From contig DATEFT010000294.1 of NCBI GenBank assembly GCA_035280505.1, positions 1 to 8,400 on the forward strand: a stretch of DNA of 8,400 nt. The letters are read 5' to 3'. Origin of the DNA: JAKEHZ01 sp035280505. GTDB taxonomy: Bacteria; Acidobacteriota; Blastocatellia; RBC074. Under the pieces are notes generated by a model that was given only the letters and a program-made list of their open reading frames with translations, was not told the origin of the DNA and ran no database searches. Of the stretch, positions 6,354-8,400 are shown one piece after another (position 1 is the stretch's first letter; every line of letters begins with the position of its first letter). The translations under genes were made by a program, and so were the position numbers.

Positions 6354-7865
6354 TTGAACAGGCTACTTGAAAAGAAGCTTTCACAGTTACCGCCGGACGC
6401 CCAGCAGGTTTTGAGCGCCCTGGCGTTCTTTCCCGGCGCGGTTCCCGAGATCGCCCTGGAATACCTGGCTCCGAAAACAGAGCTGATCCAGATCCTGAGT
6501 ATGTTGGATCGGGAGAATTTGATCGAGACGCGAACCGGCGATCTCCCGGTCAATCGTTACAGTCTGCATCCGGTCCTCCGCAGCCTCGGGACGCTCAAAA
6601 CCCGTGAGAAAGATCCCCTTCCCCACGAAGAGTTGGCCCGATATTGCCGGGACCGGGCGGTCGAATCGCACCAGCAGGGGCTCTTTCAATTATCGGACGA
6701 GCTCTCCGATTGCGCCGTCTGGATCTATCGCCAGTTGATCACGGTTCAGGGCCGTGAAGAACTGCTCAATGACCTGGCGCGGGCGTTGACCAATCGGGGC
6801 GTGGCGTTGCGCTCGCTCGGCCAACCGGACCGGGCCCTGGGCTGCTACAACCGGGCGATCGAGATCCGCCGGAGCTTGATCACGAACGGGCGCGGCGAAC
6901 TCGCCGACGAACTGGCCGTGGTGATCGTCAACAAGGGCCATGCCTTTCGCTCGTTCGGCCGGTTGCGGGACGCGCTGGCCTGCTACAACGAGGCGATCGA
7001 GAACTACCTGAGACTGGTCAAAGCGGGGCGTCCCGATCTGGCCAACGACCTGGCCAAGACCCTCATGAACAAAGGCGTCACGTTGTCGGCGCTCGGGCGG
7101 ATGAGCGAGAGCTTCACCTGTTACGAACAGGCGACCAAAATCCGGAGGCAACTGGTCGACCTGGGGCGCCGGGAACTGCGCTGGGATCTGGCCATGGCGC
7201 TGATGCATCAGGGCGCCGCGCTCAATGCGCTCGGACGTTCGGAAGAGGCGCGGTCCTGTTATGACGAAGCGATCGATCTGCAACGGAACTGGATCGAGGC
7301 CGAAGGCCTGACCCATCTCTGGCCGTCGTTGCTGCGGGCAACCCACTATCGCGTGATCGCGGAGGCCAAGAGCAGCCTGCCGGCGACCGGCGGCGACGGA
7401 CCCGCCGAGCCGTCCGGGAATGAGGCGCGCGCCCGCCCGAATAATTTCAGTCGCCTCAGAAACCGGGCCGCGATCGTCGAGCGAGCCCCCCGCACCCCGG
7501 GACTCGGACTGGTCAGAAAGACGACCGTCCTCAATCGGCAGATCCTGGATCGGAGAGCCGCTTTGATGGGCATCCGGAACTCCGGCCGCCTGGAACCGTC
7601 CATGGATCTGGCCCAACTGGCGGGCGAACTCCTGAGGCTGCGCCAGGCCATGAAGAAGGCCGAGACCATGGATCCGGAACACGACATCGCCATCAGCGAG
7701 ATCGCCCGGGCCGAGCAGGCGGCGCGGGCCCAAAACGGATCCGAGGTCACGGCCTGTCTGCGAGCCGCCGGTCAGTGGGCGCTCGACTTCGCCTCGGAGA
7801 CCGGCGCGTCGGTGGTGGTGGAAGCAATCAAACAATCGATGCGGGCATCAAAGGGGCGCGATTGA
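6354..7865 (+). CDS. Winged-helix/TPR protein resembling an NB-ARC (STAND) protein without its NTPase domain
   Basis: A 503-residue predicted cytoplasmic protein without signal peptide or membrane segment. Residues 8-80 (LPPDAQQVLSALAFFPG, then a short helix pair and RYSLHPVLRSL) have the pattern of the winged-helix domain that follows NB-ARC ATPase domains in STAND proteins. Residues 137-320 are four TPR units repeating at exactly 46 residues (starting at L137, L183, L229, L275), each with an N-K/R-G-x-A/T-L-x-x-x-G core and a CY-x-x-A-I/T helix. Residues 340-415 are a low-complexity, Arg/Pro-rich linker. Residues 419-497 form a helical module (LLRLRQAMKKAE, then EIARAEQAARA, LRAAGQWALDFA, EAIKQSM) that I recall as a C-terminal tail in many uncharacterised bacterial proteins. 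The start is TTG with AGAGGAAGGA immediately upstream; a TGA at 6327 closes the frame. No P-loop is encoded upstream in the window. Likely a protein-interaction adaptor; actual role unknown. Confidence 0.85.
   Translation: MNRLLEKKLSQLPPDAQQVLSALAFFPGAVPEIALEYLAPKTELIQILSMLDRENLIETRTGDLPVNRYSLHPVLRSLGTLKTREKDPLPHEELARYCRDRAVESHQQGLFQLSDELSDCAVWIYRQLITVQGREELLNDLARALTNRGVALRSLGQPDRALGCYNRAIEIRRSLITNGRGELADELAVVIVNKGHAFRSFGRLRDALACYNEAIENYLRLVKAGRPDLANDLAKTLMNKGVTLSALGRMSESFTCYEQATKIRRQLVDLGRRELRWDLAMALMHQGAALNALGRSEEARSCYDEAIDLQRNWIEAEGLTHLWPSLLRATHYRVIAEAKSSLPATGGDGPAEPSGNEARARPNNFSRLRNRAAIVERAPRTPGLGLVRKTTVLNRQILDRRAALMGIRNSGRLEPSMDLAQLAGELLRLRQAMKKAETMDPEHDIAISEIARAEQAARAQNGSEVTACLRAAGQWALDFASETGASVVVEAIKQSMRASKGRD
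6762..7313 (+). repeat. Four 138-bp coding repeats (46-residue TPR units)
   Basis: Four in-frame, uninterrupted units of 138 bases encode residues 137-182, 183-228, 229-274 and 275-320 of the TPR protein. The spacing is identical in all four, although the protein sequences have diverged, so they are old duplications under structural constraint rather than a fresh expansion. A degenerate preceding unit may cover residues 104-136. Confidence 0.8.
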
Positions 7866-7926
7866 AAACAGGTTTGATGGCACCTCTTCAGGGCGCCTCA
7901 TCTTCGTCTCGACGGTCTGCAGGCCG

Positions 7927-7968
7927 CATCGGATTTTGCGGAATCCGCGAAAGCGCGAAAAACCGATG
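7927..7968 (+). terminator. Hairpin downstream of the TPR gene, possible terminator
   Basis: CATCGGATTTTGCG (7927-7940) pairs with CGCGAAAAACCGATG (7954-7968), with one mismatch and one bulged base around a 13-base loop. It begins 61 bases after the TPR stop codon. A weak T-containing sequence (ATTTGGCG) follows rather than a real U-tract. Its loop and right arm contain CCGCGAAAGCGCGAAA, related to the hairpin at 2987-3051, so both may belong to the same repeat family. Confidence 0.45.
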
Positions 7969-8095
7969 ATTTGGCGTGGTTAGCGGTCTGCATCTCAAAA
8001 GTACTCAGTCTGTTCATGAGGTCCCGTCTTCAACCTCGCCGCCCGTTGGCCGGCGAGCGGCTCCGGTTGTGCGAAGAACGCTGGACGAGAACTAT

Positions 8096-8112
8096 CGATC
8101 ATCGTATGATCG
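8096..8112. repeat. Short inverted repeat, 7-bp arms with 3-bp spacer
   Basis: CGATCAT and ATGATCG flank CGT. The perfect dyad lies about 170 bases upstream of the oxidoreductase start. It could be a regulator binding site, but a dyad of this size also occurs by chance. Confidence 0.3.
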
Positions 8113-8284
8113 GCGCAGGCAAATCGTTCTCGGACCATTTTATTTTCAGATCGCAATCACCGGGTACTCTGGAAACTACGTCATTGGACATGGTGTTTTC
8201 AAATCGCGAAGACCCGGGGACCGATTCAACATTTTTCGTGGCTTTCAGGGGTTGAAGAAAGCTGGTTGACAGAAGGAGCGCAGG

Positions 8285-8400
8285 ATGAAGGTTGGAGTTC
8301 TTGGTTCTGGCGAGGTGGCTCAGGTGCTTGCCAGCGGATTTCTGAAACATGGCTATGAAGTGATGATGGGAACGCGTCAGACCGCCAATCTGGCCCAGTG
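8285..8400 (+). CDS. F420-dependent NADP oxidoreductase-family Rossmann protein (partial, cut by window edge)
   Basis: The first 38 residues of a gene running off the right edge. They open with MKVGVLGSGEVAQVLASGF, a dinucleotide-binding Rossmann beta-alpha-beta with the glycine motif GSGEVA at residues 7-12. HGYEVMMGTR at 22-31 ends with the Gly-Thr-Arg seen after the second strand in NADP-binding members of this family. Proteins of this type are annotated as NADPH-dependent F420 reductase-like or NAD(P)-binding oxidoreductases, and many come from bacteria that do not use F420, so the cofactor partner is uncertain. The ATG has AAGGAG about 7 bases upstream, a strong ribosome binding site. 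There is no sign of co-transcription with the TPR gene, since 419 bases and a hairpin intervene. Confidence 0.8.
   Translation, partial: MKVGVLGSGEVAQVLASGFLKHGYEVMMGTRQTANLAQ

Larger units (their letters stand above)
7866..8284. other. 419-base spacer, no convincing gene
   Basis: This stretch lies between two plus-strand genes. It holds a probable terminator hairpin (7927-7968, listed separately) and a short inverted repeat CGATCAT-CGT-ATGATCG (8096-8112) that could be an operator or nothing. Two overlapping plus-strand frames of 94-97 codons cover its right part, but they lack domain features and a good ribosome binding site. I do not see a confident promoter for the downstream gene; the TTGACA at about 8265 lies too close to its start. 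Confidence 0.5.

Noticed and set aside
6690..7835. 381-codon minus-strand open frame opposite the TPR gene
   Set aside because: Its apparent internal repetition mirrors the TPR repeats on the other strand. No independent gene features are present.
7971..8269. Two overlapping plus-strand frames of 94 and 97 codons before the oxidoreductase gene
   Set aside because: They overlap each other almost completely in different frames, lack domain or signal features and have no convincing ribosome binding site.
8099..8350. 83-codon minus-strand frame overlapping the oxidoreductase start
   Set aside because: It overlaps the start of a clear Rossmann-fold gene in antisense and has no domain.

Overview
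The window is a GC-rich bacterial chromosomal segment with five intact genes and two genes cut by its ends. No mobile element, tRNA, rRNA or CRISPR array is visible. The phylum cannot be fixed from this sequence. The gene style (46-residue TPR units, a secreted GH31 enzyme, non-cyanobacterial kai genes, CGCGAAAG-type hairpins) suggests a non-cyanobacterial Gram-negative lineage such as Nitrospirota, Acidobacteriota or a similar phylum; this is inference only.

Region 1 (1-2828, minus strand) is a compact four-gene operon. Reading 5'->3' on the minus strand: a receiver-domain protein with a KaiA/RsbU-N-like C-terminal helical domain (2828-1983), KaiB (1990-1700, overlapping it by 8 bases), KaiC (1683-172, 16 bases further on) and a PAS-domain protein, probably a sensor kinase, that runs off the left edge (134-1). 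This matches the cyanobacterial clock layout (KaiA, KaiB, KaiC, kinase). Here the KaiA position is held by an apparently phosphorylatable response regulator with all receiver active-site residues. KaiC keeps both ATPase domains and the paired Ser/Thr phosphorylation sites of clock KaiC proteins. This is the most interesting part of the window: a possible non-cyanobacterial KaiABC-like timer with a two-component input built into its KaiA-like partner.

Region 2 (2829-3067) is a spacer carrying a strong 28-bp imperfect hairpin with three tandem TCTTTCGCG copies, just after the stop codon of the upstream minus-strand gene. Region 3 (3068-5587, minus) is a secreted GH31 alpha-glucosidase-type hydrolase; its true start is probably internal to the longest open frame. 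Region 4 (5588-6353) has no convincing gene and only weak divergent promoter candidates.

Region 5 (6354-7865, plus) encodes a 503-residue protein: an N-terminal winged-helix-like segment of the type that follows NB-ARC/STAND NTPase domains, four exact 46-residue TPR units, a linker and a small C-terminal helical module. No NTPase domain precedes it. Region 6 (7866-8284) is a spacer with a second, related hairpin. Region 7 (8285 to the right edge, plus) is the start of an F420-dependent NADP oxidoreductase-family Rossmann protein.
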